DNA of 14,691 nt from positions 1 through 14,691 of the forward strand of contig DXDV01000260.1 of NCBI GenBank assembly GCA_019115345.1. Reading direction: 5' to 3'. Shown in pieces: positions 6,905-14,677 of the stretch (position 1 is its first letter; every line of letters starts with the position of its first letter). The position numbers and the translations under genes were made by a program. A model generated the notes under the pieces. It did no database searches. It saw only the letters and a program-made list of their open reading frames with translations, and had not been told where the DNA came from. The stretch is from Candidatus Intestinimonas stercorigallinarum. GTDB lineage: Bacteria; Bacillota; Clostridia; Oscillospirales; Oscillospiraceae.

Positions 6905-7833
6905 GGCAGGCGGGCCTCCAGCCAGGAGAGGAGGTCGGAAAAGACCTCCTGGCGGTTGGTCTCGTTGAGGAGCTCGTGGCGGGCGCCGGGGTAGAGCTTT
7001 ACCGTCAGGTCCCGGCAGCCGGCCTGCCGGAAGAAGCCGGCCACCTTCTCCACCCCCCTGCCCTCGCTCCCCACCGGGTCGGCCTCCCCGGAGAAGAGCC
7101 CCACCGGCGTGTGGGGGTCCATCCGGGCAAGGGCCTTCGGGTCTGCAATGCGCTGGAGTCCGTCCATCATGTCCCGGAACATCCCCACCGTGGGGACAAA
7201 GCGGCACAGGGGGTCGGCCACGTAGGCGTCCACCACCGCCTGGTCCCGGCTGATCCAGTCGGCCTTGGTGCGGGCGGGGCGGAACCGGGCGTTGTAGGCC
7301 CCCAGGGAGAGGGCGGTGACCAGGGGGCTGTGGTGGCGGTCCCCCCGCAGCCGGCACAGGGCGGCGGCGAGGGCCTTGCCGAAGGCCACCAGGGCGGGGG
7401 CTTCCTGCCCGGTGCCCAGCAGGAGGCAGCCGTCCACGGTGCCGGGGTACTCGATGAGGTAGGTCCGCGCCGCGAAGGAGCCCATGGAGTGGCCCAGCAG
7501 GAAGCAGGGCAGGCCGGGGAAGCGCCGGCCCATCTGGTCGTGGAGCGACTTTACGTCCCGGACCAGATGGTCCCAGCCGTGCCGGGAGGCGAAGAAGCCG
7601 TATTCCGAAGGGTCCCGGGCGGTGCCGCCGTGGCCCAGATGGTCGTGGCCCGCCACGGCGAAGCCCCGCTCCGCCAGAAAGCGGGCGAAGGGGTCGTACC
7701 GGCCCATGTGTTCTGAGATGCCGTGGACCAGCTGGACCATGGCACGGGGCCGGTCCTCCGGCAGCCACCAGACGCCGTAGATCTGGTGGACGCCGTCGCT
7801 GGAGGGAAAACGAAATTCCTCCCGGGAGACCAT
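6898..7833 (-). CDS. Alpha/beta hydrolase, monoacylglycerol lipase/lysophospholipase-like
   Basis: A 311-residue predicted cytoplasmic serine hydrolase. The oxyanion-side motif VHGISEHMGRY (36-46) is characteristic of the monoacylglycerol lipase/lysophospholipase branch (HGxxEHxxRY). The nucleophile elbow is GHSMG with Ser116; the probable acid is Asp252 in SGEADPVG and the base is His286 in YPGARHELLNE, so the triad appears complete. No signal peptide or lipobox is seen. ATG 7833 is chosen; CTCCTTTT on the plus strand (AAAAGGAG on the coding strand) ends 10 bases upstream, while an alternative GTG at 7860 lies before that site. A strong promoter on the same strand, divergent from pepT, suggests monocistronic expression. 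Its physiological ester substrate cannot be stated. Confidence 0.9.
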   Translation of the reverse strand: MVSREEFRFPSSDGVHQIYGVWWLPEDRPRAMVQLVHGISEHMGRYDPFARFLAERGFAVAGHDHLGHGGTARDPSEYGFFASRHGWDHLVRDVKSLHDQMGRRFPGLPCFLLGHSMGSFAARTYLIEYPGTVDGCLLLGTGQEAPALVAFGKALAAALCRLRGDRHHSPLVTALSLGAYNARFRPARTKADWISRDQAVVDAYVADPLCRFVPTVGMFRDMMDGLQRIADPKALARMDPHTPVGLFSGEADPVGSEGRGVEKVAGFFRQAGCRDLTVKLYPGARHELLNETNRQEVFSDLLSWLEARLPG

Positions 7834-7895
7834 AGCCTTCACGCTCCTTTTGTGGTACACTGATGCTGTCGGGCGGAACTCTGTCCGTTATCCAA

Positions 7896-7924
7896 AGTTT
7901 AGCCCAAGCCGCCGGCGCCGTCAA
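7896..7924 (-). promoter_or_regulatory. Promoter of the hydrolase gene
   Basis: On the minus strand TTGACG (7919-7924), a 17-base spacer and TAAACT (7896-7901). The start codon lies 62 bases downstream of the -10. The element sits in the 132-bp divergent region shared with pepT; no equally good plus-strand promoter was found there. Confidence 0.7.
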
Positions 7925-7965
7925 GGGGCCGGCGGGAGCGGCTCCAGAGAAAGGAACTGATCCCC

Positions 7966-9177
7966 ATGCATGTCACCGAACGCTTCCTTCGCTACGTCTC
8001 CTATGATACCCAGTCCAGCGAGGGATCCGCCACCGTGCCCACCACCGAGAAGCAGAAGGTGCTGGGGGCGGCTCTGGCCCAGGAGCTCTCCGAGCTGGGG
8101 CTCCACGGGGCCAAAATGGATGAATACGGCTATGTCTACGCCTGGCTTCCCGCCACCGTGGGCTGCGAGGGGGTCCCCTGCCTGGGCCTCATCGCCCATA
8201 TGGACACCTCTCCCTCCGCCCCCGGCGCCAACGTCAGGCCCAGGGTGGTCCACTATGAGGGCGGAGACATCCCCCTCTCGGACACTGTCGTCATGCGGGC
8301 GTCCGAGTTTTCCAGCCTGGCCAGATATGTGGGCCAGGACCTCATCGTCACCGACGGCACCACCCTCCTGGGCGCCGACGACAAGGCCGGCGTGGCCGAG
8401 ATCCTCACCGCCGTGGAGTATCTGGCCGCCCACCCGGAGATCCCCCACGGCCGCATCGCCGTGGGCATCACCCCCGACGAGGAGGTGGGCAGCGGCGCCG
8501 ACCACTTCGACGTGGAGGGCTTCGGGGCCGCCGCGGCCTACACCGTGGACGGCGGCGAGCTGGGAGAGCTGGAGTATGAGAACTTCAACGCCGCCTCCGC
8601 CAAGGTGACCGTCCGGGGCTTCAACATCCACCCCGGCTCCGCCAAGAACAAAATGCGCAACGCCTCCCTCATGGCCATGGAGTTTGTCTCCATGCTCCCT
8701 CCGGCGGAGACCCCCGCCCACACCGAGGGCTATGAGGGCTTCTACCACCTGTGCCACATGGAGGGCGACGAGACCGAGGCCCGCCTGAGCTTCCTCATCC
8801 GGGACCACGACCGGGACCGCTTCGAGGCCCGGAAGGAGCGGATGAACCTCATTGCCGCCTATCTCAACGACAAGTACGGCCCCACCACCATCCAGATGGA
8901 GCTGAAGGACTCCTACTACAACATGCGGGAGCAGATCGAGCCCCACATGTACCTCATCCACCGGGCCCGGGCCGCCTTCGCCAAGGTGGGCGTGGAGGCG
9001 GTGGAGGTGCCCATCCGGGGCGGCACCGACGGCGCCCGCCTGTCCTATATGGGCCTGCCCTGCCCCAATCTGTCCACCGGCGGCGTCAACTTCCACGGCG
9101 TCATGGAGTATATCCCCGTCCAGTCCCTGGAGAAGATGGTCCAGGTGCTGGTGGAGCTGGTCACCGAGCAGAAATAA
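7966..9177 (+). CDS. pepT: Peptidase T (tripeptide aminopeptidase), M20B family
   Basis: A 403-residue cytoplasmic dizinc aminopeptidase that removes the N-terminal residue from tripeptides. All expected metal-site motifs are visible: AHMDTS with His78 and Asp80, LLGADDKAG with the bridging Asp138, TPDEEVGSGA with Glu172 and Glu173 (general base and ligand), YTVDGGELGE with Asp195, and NFHGVMEY with His377. NIHPGSAKNKM (220-230) and RGGTDGARLS (351-360) are typical PepT sequences from the dimerisation lid and active site. The length matches the family (about 405-410). ATG 7966 follows AAAGGAA with about 10 bases of spacing. A strong terminator 25 bases after the stop makes this a single-gene unit. 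Confidence 0.97.
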   Translation: MHVTERFLRYVSYDTQSSEGSATVPTTEKQKVLGAALAQELSELGLHGAKMDEYGYVYAWLPATVGCEGVPCLGLIAHMDTSPSAPGANVRPRVVHYEGGDIPLSDTVVMRASEFSSLARYVGQDLIVTDGTTLLGADDKAGVAEILTAVEYLAAHPEIPHGRIAVGITPDEEVGSGADHFDVEGFGAAAAYTVDGGELGELEYENFNAASAKVTVRGFNIHPGSAKNKMRNASLMAMEFVSMLPPAETPAHTEGYEGFYHLCHMEGDETEARLSFLIRDHDRDRFEARKERMNLIAAYLNDKYGPTTIQMELKDSYYNMREQIEPHMYLIHRARAAFAKVGVEAVEVPIRGGTDGARLSYMGLPCPNLSTGGVNFHGVMEYIPVQSLEKMVQVLVELVTEQK

Positions 9178-9202
9178 TGTCTGCCGGATCGGCCTCTTTC
9201 CC

Positions 9203-9240
9203 GCCACCCCGCCGGCCAGCCCGGCAGGGGTGGCATTTTT
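9203..9240 (+). terminator. Rho-independent terminator of pepT
   Basis: The stem GCCACCCCGCCGG (9203-9215) pairs with CCGGC-A-GGGGTGGC (9221-9234, one bulged A), followed by ATTTTT. This is the clearest terminator in the window. Confidence 0.92.
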
Positions 9241-9391
9241 CCATATGGAGCCTATGAGGGCGGAAAATTGGCCTCCATCCCACGGAGAGAAGCGGAAAAT
9301 GGAGAAAAAGTGCGATAATTGGTAGGACAAATTAAAGATGTTATTCATATCCACGATTTTTGCCAGGGGCTCTGTTTTTTCAAAGGAAATA

Positions 9392-9400
9392 TGCTATAAT
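9392..9400 (+). promoter_or_regulatory. Extended -10 promoter upstream of the NTPase gene
   Basis: TGCTATAAT is a perfect TATAAT with an extended TGn. No convincing -35 is present in the T-rich stretch upstream (9372-9380). Bases 9241-9391 are noticeably AT-richer than the flanks and hold no gene that I can see. Transcription would begin near 9407. Confidence 0.65.
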
Positions 9401-9424
9401 GTTGATAGCTAAATTGGCAGTGCC

Positions 9425-9529
9425 ACGGTGGATGCCTGCGGCATGGCCGTACGATGCTTTTCAGATGGTCGAAAGGTGCCGTTTGAAAAGCATTCGTTAT
9501 TGCGGTCTGTGGGGCGCCGTCCAGCGGCG
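9425..9529 (+). ncRNA. Candidate structured 5' leader of the NTPase-regulator operon
   Basis: Three helices: ACGG-TGG-ATGCC-TGC-GGCAT-GG-CCGT (9425-9450); directly abutting it, a 13-bp helix ACGATGCTTTTCA (9451-9463) with TGAAAAGCATTCGT (9484-9497, one bulged T) closing a 20-base loop; and CGCCG-TCCAG-CGGCG (9515-9529) just before the Shine-Dalgarno. The first two would stack coaxially. This resembles a riboswitch or other cis-acting RNA in organisation but matches no class that I can name. Confidence 0.45.
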
Positions 9530-9544
9530 GGAGAGGAAAACAGC

Positions 9545-10084
9545 ATGGTAATCTTTTTGACAGGTCCCAGCGGGGTGGGAAAGTCTACGGCCATCGGCCG
9601 GACGCTGGAGCTGCTGGAGATTGCCCCGGGAGGGTTCCGGACCGGTTTTTCGCCGGACCGGAACCGGCTGTGCCTCTGGCCGGCCTGGGAGGCCCCGGAC
9701 TGGTCGGAGTCCTGGACGGTGGCCCGCATGGTGGACGGACGCCTGCGGGGAGACCCGGCCGCCTTCGACCGGCTGGGTCCGGCCATTCTGGCGGAGAGCC
9801 GGCCCTGGGCCAGGCTGCTCCTCCTGGATGAGCTGGGCTGGCTGGAGCGGGACGCCGCCGCGTTCCAGCGGGCTGTGCGGGACAGCCTGCGGGAGGGCAG
9901 ACCGGTGCTGGGGGTGGTCAAGCCCCAGCGGGCCGGCACCTGGCTGGAGGACCTGGTCCGGAGCCAGGACGCTGCCGTCATCCCGGTGGACATGGCCAAC
10001 CGGGACGCGCTGCCGGAAACACTGGCCCGGCGCTTTGGGAAGGCGCTTGGGCGGACTGCGGGAAAAAAGACAGGAGAGAGCTGA
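9545..10084 (+). CDS. P-loop nucleoside-triphosphatase, THEP1/NTPase_1-like
   Basis: A 179-residue P-loop protein. Walker A is GPSGVGKST at residues 6-14, and the Walker B region LLLLDELGWLERDAAAFQ contains the DExG signature of THEP1-type NTPases. GGFRTGF after the first helix and PVLGVVK before the C-terminal third also match that family. Members hydrolyse NTPs in vitro, but their cellular role is unclear; in Clostridia related genes often lie near molybdenum hydroxylase clusters, which is not seen here. ATG 9545 has GAGAGGA about 8 bases upstream; an ATG at 9428 in the same frame falls within the structured leader and lacks a ribosome site. The stop is 7 bases before the regulator start, suggesting coupling. 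Confidence 0.75.
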   Translation: MVIFLTGPSGVGKSTAIGRTLELLEIAPGGFRTGFSPDRNRLCLWPAWEAPDWSESWTVARMVDGRLRGDPAAFDRLGPAILAESRPWARLLLLDELGWLERDAAAFQRAVRDSLREGRPVLGVVKPQRAGTWLEDLVRSQDAAVIPVDMANRDALPETLARRFGKALGRTAGKKTGES

Positions 10085-10091
10085 ACACACC

Positions 10092-10793
10092 ATGAAAGAA
10101 GAAACCACACAGCAGGGAAAGGCCTACGAGCGGGTCATCACGTACATCAAAAGCGAGATCCTCAAGGGGAACCTGAAGCAGGGGGAGAAGCTCCCTCCGG
10201 AGCGGGAGCTGGCGGAGAAGCTGGGCGTGGGGCGCAACTCCGTCCGGGAGGCCCTGCGCACCTTGAGTCTCATGGGCTTTATTTCCAGCACCCAGGGGGC
10301 GGGAAACTTCGTCTCCTGCGACATCGAAAAGAACCTGGCCGAGTCCACCCAGATGATGATGCTCCTGGGGGCCACCGACTACCGGCAGGTCAGCGAGCTG
10401 CGCCAGGGCCTGGAGAACCAGGCGGTGCTGCTGGCCTCGGAGCGCATCACCCCCACCCAGCTCAGTGAGCTGGAGGATATCGTGTGGCAGCTCCGGGACG
10501 AAAACGACCTGGCGCGCAGTACCGCGCTGGACAAGCGCCTCCACTACCTCATTGGCGAGGCGGCGGGGAACCCCCTCATCATGGTCATCCTCCGGGCTAT
10601 GAGCGAGACCATCGACGACTTCATCAGCCACATGCGGGAGAAGATGATGGAGGATGAGGTCTACCGCAAGCGCCTTCAGGACAGCCATCAGGGCATCGTG
10701 CTGGCCCTCCAGGACCACAACGGCGCCGAGGCCGTGCGCATGATGCGGGAACACTTCCAGGCGGTGGACAGCGCCATGGTGGACCTGTTTTGA
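10092..10793 (+). CDS. GntR-family transcriptional regulator, FadR subfamily (FCD domain)
   Basis: A 233-residue regulator. Residues about 10-76 form the winged helix-turn-helix of the GntR family: YERVITYIKSEILKGNLKQ, then GEKLPPERELAEKLGVGRNS, then VREALRTLSLMGFI. Residues about 85-225 form an all-helical FCD ligand domain, with a plausible metal set Asp147, His151, His199 and His221. FCD regulators typically bind small carboxylates and repress neighbouring catabolic genes. No such pathway gene is next to it; the only operon partner is the NTPase. The nearest Shine-Dalgarno (AGGAG 10072-10076) is 15 bases before ATG 10092, unusually far, so translation probably depends on coupling from the upstream stop at 10082-10084. 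Target and effector are unknown. Confidence 0.9.
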   Translation: MKEETTQQGKAYERVITYIKSEILKGNLKQGEKLPPERELAEKLGVGRNSVREALRTLSLMGFISSTQGAGNFVSCDIEKNLAESTQMMMLLGATDYRQVSELRQGLENQAVLLASERITPTQLSELEDIVWQLRDENDLARSTALDKRLHYLIGEAAGNPLIMVILRAMSETIDDFISHMREKMMEDEVYRKRLQDSHQGIVLALQDHNGAEAVRMMREHFQAVDSAMVDLF

Positions 10794-10812
10794 CCGCGAG
10801 TGAAAACCAAAC

Positions 10813-10860
10813 GGGCCCGCCGCAGAATTGAAAAATTCTGCGGCGGGCCCTCTGCTGTCT
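10813..10860 (+). terminator. Hairpin terminator after the GntR-family regulator
   Basis: A perfect 17-bp stem (10813-10829 with 10834-10850) is closed by a GAAA tetraloop, 19 bases after the stop. The plus-strand tail TCTGCTGTCT is only moderately T-rich. The rest of the gap up to the helicase promoter (10861-10956) shows nothing recognisable. Confidence 0.8.
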
Positions 10861-10956
10861 AAAGCGGTCCAAATTGCCGGGATCGCCTGCTCCATACGCC
10901 AGGACATTCTTGCATCCGCCCATGGCGAGTTCCGGAACCACTCTTTGACGGGGAGG

Positions 10957-10986
10957 TTGACCGCCCGGGCGTCCGGGAGGTAAAAT
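10957..10986 (+). promoter_or_regulatory. Promoter of the helicase gene
   Basis: TTGACC (10957-10962), an 18-base spacer and TAAAAT (10981-10986), 46 bases before the start codon. Confidence 0.7.
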
Positions 10987-11032
10987 AGAGAAAACACCAG
11001 TCCTGCGGTCCAGACCGGCGGGGGAGAGGGGG

Positions 11033-13192
11033 ATGGGAATGAGCGAGCTGCTCACCGGGCTCAACAGCGCCCAGCGGGAGGCGGTCACCTCCACGGAGGG
11101 GGTGTTCCGGGTCATCGCCGGGGCGGGCTCCGGTAAGACCAGGGCCCTCTCTCACCGCTTTGCCTTCCTGGTGGAGGAGGCGGGCATCCTGCCGGGGAAC
11201 ATCCTCTGCGTCACCTTCACCAACAAATCCGCCGCTGAGATGCGCCAGCGCATCCACGCCCTCACCGGCGACAACGACACCGGGTATATCAACACCTTCC
11301 ACGGCTTCTGCGTCTCCGTCCTTCAGGAGGACAGCAGCGCGGTGGGCTATCCCAAGCGCTTCCTGGTCCTGGACAACGCCGACATCGACGCCATGCTCCA
11401 GGTCATCTATGAGGAGCGGGGCCTCTCCCTGCGGGACATGACCTTTCAAAAGGCCCGGGACATGATCGAGATCCGCAAGCTCTTCAAGGAGCCGGATTAC
11501 TACAAAGGCATGATCGACCTCTCCCTGGAGGTCCTCCGGCAGAAGTATCTGGACGCCCTGCGCCCGGAGGATATGATCTTCTATGGATACCTCTACCAGG
11601 AGAAGAAGTGCTTCGGCTTGGACTACAACGACCTTATCAAGTTCACCCTCTATATCTTTGAGCAGCGGCCGGACCTGCGGGAGAAGTGGCAGCGGCGGCT
11701 GGAGTACATCATGATCGACGAGTTCCAGGACATCGACCTGCTCCAGTACCAGCTCATGGAGGTGCTGTGCGGCTATCACAAGAATCTCTTCGTGGTGGGC
11801 GACCCGGACCAGACCATCTATTCCTGGCGGGGCGCCGACATCAAATACCTCCTGGAGCTGGACAGGGCCTATCCCGGCGCCAGGACCATCCCGATGATGG
11901 AGAACTACCGCTCCACGCCGGAGATCCTGGCGGCGGCCAACTCCCTCATCGCCAAAAATCAGTACCGGATGAAAAAAGACCTCATTCCCACCCTGCCCTC
12001 CGGCGAACCCGTCCGCTGCCACCTGGCCGCCACCCAGGAGGAGGAGGCCAAGTGGGTGGCGGAGCGGCTCCGCGCCCTCCATGAGGAGGGCGTCCCCTGG
12101 CGGGACATGGCCATCCTCTACCGGGCCCATTATGTCTCCCGGTCGGTGGAGGAGGCCCTGCTCCACGGTCAGATCCCCTACACCATTTACAGCGGCGTGC
12201 AGTTTTTTGGCCGGATGGAGATCCGGGACGCCATCGCCTACCTGCGGATGCTGGTCTATCGGGACGACCTCTCCTTCCTGCGGGTGGCCAACGTCCCCAA
12301 GCGGAACTTGGGCAAGCGCCGTATGGCCGCGCTCCGGGCCTACGCCGCCGGGCACGACTGCTCGCTGTATCAGGCCCTCCGGGACAATCTGGAAGAGGAG
12401 CTCTTCAAGGGCACCCGGGCCCGGCAGTTCATCGCCCTGGTGGAGGACCTCTCCGCCCAGGCGGAGGGGCGGCCGGTCTCCGAGGTGCTCACCGCCGTGC
12501 TCCAAGAGAGCGGCTACGAGCGGATGCTCCGCACCGAGGGAAGCCAGGAGCGGCTGGACAACCTGGCCGAGCTCAAGCAGTCGGTCTATGAGTTCGAGAC
12601 CACCTGCGGGGAGGAGGCCACCTTGGAGCACTATCTGGCCCATGTGGCCCTCCTCACCAACAGCGACGCCGGCGAGCGGGGAGACAAGGTCCGGCTGATG
12701 ACCGTCCACGCCGCCAAGGGCCTGGAGTTTCCCCACGTTTTTCTCTGCGGCATGAACGAGGGGATCTTCCCCTCCCGGAAGGTGCGCACCCTTCAGGCCA
12801 TGGAGGAGGAGCGCCGGCTGGCCTTCGTGGCCCTCACCCGGGCGGAGCGGAGCCTCTCCCTCTCGGCCTCCGGCGGACGGAACTTTGACGGCGCGCCCCG
12901 GTATCCCTCCCGGTTCCTGCTGGACATCGACCCGGACCTCCTGACCCGCACCGGAGATTTCAGTGAGGGCCTCATCCGGGAGGCCAGAGCCGCCATTGAG
13001 AGCAGCCAGCGGTATCTGCCCGAGGAGGAGGCGCGGGAGAGGCTCTCCCCGGGACAGCGGGTGCGCCACTCGGTCTTTGGCCTGGGGACGGTGCTGGCCG
13101 TGGACCTGGAAAAGGCGGCCCACGTGATCCAGTTTGACGACCTGCCCACCCCCCGCAGCATCTCCTTCCGGGCCAAGCTGGAGGAGTGCTGA
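11033..13192 (+). CDS. UvrD/PcrA-family superfamily 1A DNA helicase
   Basis: A 719-residue 3'-5' DNA helicase of the UvrD/Rep/PcrA group, which unwinds duplex DNA in repair and clears protein-DNA roadblocks. Motifs in order: LNSAQREAV (Q-motif), Walker A AGAGSGKT (29-36), TFTNKSAAEM (Ia), NTFHGFC (Ib), Walker B DEFQD (229-233), GDPDQTIYSWRGA from 256 (III), ENYRS (IV), TVHAAKGLEF (V) and VALTRAE with the arginine finger Arg603 (VI). A C-terminal PGQRVRHSVFGLGTVLAVD matches the Tudor-like tail of PcrA, which contacts RNA polymerase in characterised members. The length agrees with PcrA (about 720-740). ATG 11033 and ATG 11039 are both possible after GGGGGAGAGGGGG; the first is given. It might be pcrA itself or a paralogue. 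Confidence 0.95.
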   Translation: MGMSELLTGLNSAQREAVTSTEGVFRVIAGAGSGKTRALSHRFAFLVEEAGILPGNILCVTFTNKSAAEMRQRIHALTGDNDTGYINTFHGFCVSVLQEDSSAVGYPKRFLVLDNADIDAMLQVIYEERGLSLRDMTFQKARDMIEIRKLFKEPDYYKGMIDLSLEVLRQKYLDALRPEDMIFYGYLYQEKKCFGLDYNDLIKFTLYIFEQRPDLREKWQRRLEYIMIDEFQDIDLLQYQLMEVLCGYHKNLFVVGDPDQTIYSWRGADIKYLLELDRAYPGARTIPMMENYRSTPEILAAANSLIAKNQYRMKKDLIPTLPSGEPVRCHLAATQEEEAKWVAERLRALHEEGVPWRDMAILYRAHYVSRSVEEALLHGQIPYTIYSGVQFFGRMEIRDAIAYLRMLVYRDDLSFLRVANVPKRNLGKRRMAALRAYAAGHDCSLYQALRDNLEEELFKGTRARQFIALVEDLSAQAEGRPVSEVLTAVLQESGYERMLRTEGSQERLDNLAELKQSVYEFETTCGEEATLEHYLAHVALLTNSDAGERGDKVRLMTVHAAKGLEFPHVFLCGMNEGIFPSRKVRTLQAMEEERRLAFVALTRAERSLSLSASGGRNFDGAPRYPSRFLLDIDPDLLTRTGDFSEGLIREARAAIESSQRYLPEEEARERLSPGQRVRHSVFGLGTVLAVDLEKAAHVIQFDDLPTPRSISFRAKLEEC

Positions 13193-13230
13193 GGCAGGGC
13201 GAAAAAGGAAAACTTTTGTCCCGCCTCCTA

Positions 13231-13259
13231 TTGCGGAGCACCCGGCGCTATGGTACGAT
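13231..13259 (+). promoter_or_regulatory. Promoter of the GMP synthase gene
   Basis: TTGCGG (13231-13236), a 17-base spacer and TACGAT (13254-13259) with an extended TGG before the -10. The predicted leader is only about 20 bases, so there is no room for a purine riboswitch. Confidence 0.7.
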
Positions 13260-13288
13260 AGATAAAATCAAACATGGGAGGTACTGCA

Positions 13289-14578
13289 ATGAAGCAGGAC
13301 ATGATCCTTGTACTGGACCTGGGCAGCGAGGAGAACCCCCGGCTGGCCAGAGAGATCCGGGCCCTTGGCGTATACAGCGAGATCCACCCCCACGACATCA
13401 CCCTGGAGGAGCTCAAAGCCCTCCCCAACGTGAAGGGCATCATCCTCAACGGCGGTCCCAACCGGGTGGTGGACGGCGTGGAGATCGACGTCTCCAAGGA
13501 CATCTACAACTACGATGTGCCCGTGCTCCTGGCCGACCACAAGGGAGACAAGCCCTGGCCTGCCGACCCGGCGGAGCGGAAGGAGGCCCTCTCCAACTTC
13601 GTCTTTGGGCTCTGCGGCGCCCAGGCCAACTGGAATATGGACAACTTCATTGCCGACCAGGTGGAGCTCATCCGGGAGCAGGTGGGGGACAAGAAGGTCC
13701 TTCTGGCCCTCTCCGGCGGCGTGGATTCCTCCGTGGTGGCCGCCCTCCTCATCAAGGCCATCGGCAAGCAGCTCACCTGCGTCCACGTCAACCACGGCCT
13801 CCTCCGCAAGGGGGAGCCCGAGCAGGTGGTGGAGGTATTCCGCAACCAGATGGAGGCCAATCTCGTCTATGTGGACGCCGTGGACCGCTTCCTGGACAAG
13901 CTCTCCGGGGTGGCCGACCCGGAGCAGAAGCGGAAGATCATCGGCGCCGAGTTCATCCGCGTCTTTGAGGAGGAGGCCCGGAAGCTGGACGGCATCGAGT
14001 TCCTGGGCCAGGGCACCATCTATCCCGACATCATCGAGTCGGGCACCAAGACGGTGAAGGCGGTAAAGTCCCACCACAACGTGGGCGGCCTCCCCGAGGA
14101 CCTGAACTTCCAGCTGGTGGAGCCCCTGAAGATGCTCTTCAAGGACGAGGTCCGGGCCTGCGGCAAGGCCCTGGGTCTGCCCGACTCCATGGTCTACCGG
14201 CAGCCCTTCCCCGGCCCCGGCCTGGGCGTCCGCTGCCTGGGCGCCATCACCCGGGACCGGCTGGAGGCCGTCCGGGAGTCGGACGCCATCCTGCGGGAGG
14301 AGTTCGCCGCCGCCGGACTGGAGGGCAAGGTGTGGCAGTACTTCACTGTGGTCCCCGACTTCAAGTCTGTGGGCGTGAAGGACGGCAAGCGCACCTTCGA
14401 CTGGCCGGTGATCCTCCGGGCGGTGAATACCGTGGATGCCATGACCGCCACCGTGGAGGACGTGCCCTTCGCCCTCCTCCAGAAGATCACCGGGCGCATC
14501 ACCGCCGAGGTGGCAGGCGTCAACCGGGTCCTCTACGATCTCACCCCCAAGCCCACCGGCACCATCGAGTGGGAATGA
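13289..14578 (+). CDS. guaA: GMP synthase with a shortened amidotransferase domain lacking the catalytic core
   Basis: A 429-residue GMP synthase, which aminates XMP to GMP using ATP. The synthetase part is complete: PP-loop LSGGVDSSVVA (141-151), VNHGLLRKGE, DPEQKRKIIGAEFIRVFEEEA, GTIYPDIIESGT, SHHNVGGLPEDL, FPGPGLGVRCLG, and the family C-terminus KPTGTIEWE. The N-terminal domain starts normally (ILVLDLGSEENPRLAREIR, then ILNGGPNRVVDG at 52-63). Where GICYGMQ with the nucleophilic Cys should follow PVL, the sequence reads VPVLLADHKGDKPWP and rejoins the family at SNFVFGLCG (102-110). Roughly 80-95 residues, including the Cys and the His/Glu partners, are absent, against about 510-525 in typical GuaA. 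The frame is intact. ATG 13289 follows GGGAGGT at ideal spacing. It should be able to use ammonia but not glutamine, unless a separate subunit helps. Confidence 0.93.
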   Translation: MKQDMILVLDLGSEENPRLAREIRALGVYSEIHPHDITLEELKALPNVKGIILNGGPNRVVDGVEIDVSKDIYNYDVPVLLADHKGDKPWPADPAERKEALSNFVFGLCGAQANWNMDNFIADQVELIREQVGDKKVLLALSGGVDSSVVAALLIKAIGKQLTCVHVNHGLLRKGEPEQVVEVFRNQMEANLVYVDAVDRFLDKLSGVADPEQKRKIIGAEFIRVFEEEARKLDGIEFLGQGTIYPDIIESGTKTVKAVKSHHNVGGLPEDLNFQLVEPLKMLFKDEVRACGKALGLPDSMVYRQPFPGPGLGVRCLGAITRDRLEAVRESDAILREEFAAAGLEGKVWQYFTVVPDFKSVGVKDGKRTFDWPVILRAVNTVDAMTATVEDVPFALLQKITGRITAEVAGVNRVLYDLTPKPTGTIEWE

Positions 14579-14602
14579 CGCTCGAAACGGCGAAAACCCG
14601 CA

Positions 14603-14618
14603 TGAATACAGGCTTTTT
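14603..14618 (+). terminator. Possible weak terminator after guaA
   Basis: A T6 run (14613-14618) follows GCATGAATACAGGC, which can form only an imperfect short stem. No stronger terminator is visible before the window ends. Confidence 0.25.
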
Positions 14619-14627
14619 TGCCCGTCC

Positions 14628-14677
14628 ATACTGCTCTTGATACTGGATTGATACTATTTGTGTCCGCCCGGTATTCT
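14628..14677 (+). promoter_or_regulatory. Phased ATACT repeats and possible promoter after guaA
   Basis: ATACTG (14628), ATACTG (14640) and ATACTA (14651) are spaced 12 and 11 bases apart, the last two as TTGATACT direct repeats. TTGATA (14648-14653), an 18-base spacer and TATTCT (14672-14677) could be a promoter for a gene beyond the window, overlapped by these operator-like repeats. Confidence 0.3.

Noticed and set aside
9300..9400. A second promoter, TTGGTA-17-TATTCA, upstream of the NTPase leader.
   Set aside because: The match is weak and lies in an AT-rich stretch; the extended TATAAT at 9395 is much better.
9405..9530. Possible Moco, c-di-GMP, THF, purine or guanidine riboswitch before the NTPase.
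   Set aside because: None of the conserved cores of these classes as I know them could be matched by eye.
10859..13123. A 754-codon minus-strand open frame opposite the helicase.
   Set aside because: It is a low-complexity mirror of the helicase, with no ribosome site or recognisable domain.
13201..13288. Purine riboswitch upstream of GMP synthase.
   Set aside because: The promoter is only about 30 bases before the start codon, leaving no room for an aptamer.
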